From NCBI GenBank assembly GCA_015259235.1, contig JABZGM010000112.1, positions 1-6,857 on the forward strand: a stretch of 6,857 nucleotides of DNA, given 5' to 3'. A model generated the notes under the pieces. That model had not been told where the DNA came from, ran no database searches, and saw only the letters and a program-made list of their open reading frames with translations. Both the position numbers and the translations under genes were made by a program. How positions within the stretch are numbered: position 1 is the stretch's first letter; each line of letters starts with the position of its first letter. The DNA comes from Alloprevotella sp. (GTDB lineage: Bacteria > Bacteroidota > Bacteroidia > Bacteroidales > Bacteroidaceae). Shown here piece after piece: positions 6,190-6,857 of the stretch.

Positions 6190-6223
6190 TATAGTTGTGT
6201 CACGTTAGTGGAAAAGGAACACT

Positions 6224-6256
6224 GCGGAGCGATGCTCTGCGAAGATGCGCTCAGAG
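6224..6256. other. Overlapping hairpins in the parA-parB gap
   Basis: GCGGAGC (6224-6230) and GCTCTGC (6234-6240) form a 7-bp stem with one imperfect pair and a 3-nt loop. CTCTG (6235-6239) can alternatively pair with CAGAG (6252-6256). The two share bases and exclude one another. They lie in the 113-bp gap about 35-65 nt before parB. No T-run follows, so termination is unlikely; processing or differential ParA/ParB expression is conceivable. Confidence 0.3.
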
Positions 6257-6302
6257 GGTTTTCGCTTGGTGAAAGACTGCACCGCGAGGGTGGAGCTGCG
6301 CC

Positions 6303-6857
6303 TTAGGCATTGTCGCTGGGTGCAGCGGCTTTCTCGCGGTCTATGATTTCTCGCGCAAGGGAGAGATAGTTTACCGCACCGATGGAGTCGATGTCGTAGA
6401 GGAGTGCAGGAATGCCGTGCGATGGAGCTTCAGAGAGTTTGACATTGCGCTGAATGACGGTTTTGAACACCAATTCTTGGAAGTGTCTTTTGACTTCGTC
6501 GTAGATTTGATTGGCAAGTCGCAAACGTCTGTCATACATGGTGAGGAGGAACCCTTCGATTTCCAACTGCGGATTGAGTCGCATTTTGATCATGCGCACG
6601 GTGTTGAGGAGTTGGGTGATGCCTTCGAGGGCGAAATACTCACACTGCACGGGAATCACCACCGAGTCCGCAGCTGTGAGCGCATTGACGGTGATGAGAC
6701 CTAGTGAGGGACTGCAGTCGATGAGGATGTAGTCGTAGTCATCTTTGATAACTGCCAGCATCTCTTTGACCACAAACTCGCGTCGTTCCATTTGCAGGAG
6801 TTCCACATCGGCTCCGGAGAGTCTGACGTGCGATGGCACGATGTCGAGTCTTTCAAC
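6303..6857 (-). CDS. parA: Chromosome partitioning ATPase ParA/Soj, C-terminal part
   Basis: The frame is open to the right edge, so this is the last 184 residues of a gene whose start lies outside the window. It is a MinD/ParA-family P-loop ATPase that binds DNA non-specifically as an ATP dimer and is driven off by ParB. Visible motifs: VERLDIVPSH at the cut edge, YILIDCSPSLG (fragment residues 43-53, the Walker B/switch II region), VIPVQCEYFALEG (67-79), FLLTMYD (103-109) and the conserved C-terminal stretch RNVKLSEAPSHG (137-148). Chromosomal Soj is usually about 255 aa, so roughly 70 N-terminal residues with the deviant Walker A are missing. The GTG at 6837-6839 opens a shorter frame but is an internal Val, because homology continues upstream of it. 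It is the first gene of the minus-strand series visible here. Confidence 0.95.
   Translation of the reverse strand, partial: VERLDIVPSHVRLSGADVELLQMERREFVVKEMLAVIKDDYDYILIDCSPSLGLITVNALTAADSVVIPVQCEYFALEGITQLLNTVRMIKMRLNPQLEIEGFLLTMYDRRLRLANQIYDEVKRHFQELVFKTVIQRNVKLSEAPSHGIPALLYDIDSIGAVNYLSLAREIIDREKAAAPSDNA

Noticed and set aside
6303..6839. A complete short ParA-like gene starting at GTG 6837-6839.
   Set aside because: The frame stays open to the window edge with conserved ParA sequence (VERLDIV) before that codon, so it is an internal Val of a truncated gene.

Overview
The window looks like part of the chromosome of a Bacteroidetes bacterium, most likely order Bacteroidales. The gene order ParA-ParB-DUF5683-lytic transglycosylase-Rel, the protein sequences (for example the Rel RFRDW motif and the DUF5683 PGGGQIYN motif) and the absence of Shine-Dalgarno sequences before the genes all fit. 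A Prevotella-like member is my guess for the genus level, but the sequence does not prove it. All five protein genes lie on the minus strand, so transcription runs from right to left: parA (cut by the right edge), parB, a DUF5683 membrane protein, an MltD-type lytic transglycosylase, then a long RelA/SpoT (p)ppGpp enzyme. No tRNA, rRNA, CRISPR, insertion sequence or phage gene was seen.

Layout. 6303-6857 is the C-terminal 184 residues of ParA/Soj; 5305-6189 is ParB; 4386-5195 is the DUF5683 protein; 2814-4268 is MltD; 350-2587 is Rel. The gaps between genes are 109, 113, 117 and 226 bp, and none of the genes overlap. The five genes cover chromosome segregation (ParA/ParB), cell-wall cleavage in the periplasm (MltD), an uncharacterised envelope protein, and the stringent response (Rel). 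They are plausibly co-transcribed in part, but the gaps are long enough for internal promoters or RNA control elements.

The genes are ordinary for the phylum; the unusual material is between them. Directly against the start codon of rel is an uninterrupted array of 13 heptamers based on TAGACGT (2588-2678). Between that array and the mltD stop codon is a 20-bp inverted repeat (2709-2728 with 2786-2805, 18 of 20 matching) whose arms are built from the same heptamer. The mltD-proximal arm can also pair perfectly over 13 bp with three places in the array, so two mutually exclusive folds are possible in the mltD-rel transcript. Degenerate copies of the same word (TAACG on the coding strand) also lie just upstream of the mltD and parB start codons.

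Downstream of rel, 1-349 has no gene. It holds a 21-bp tandem repeat with A- and T-tracts that fold as hairpins (236-306, probably including the rel terminator) and an imperfect direct repeat at the left edge.
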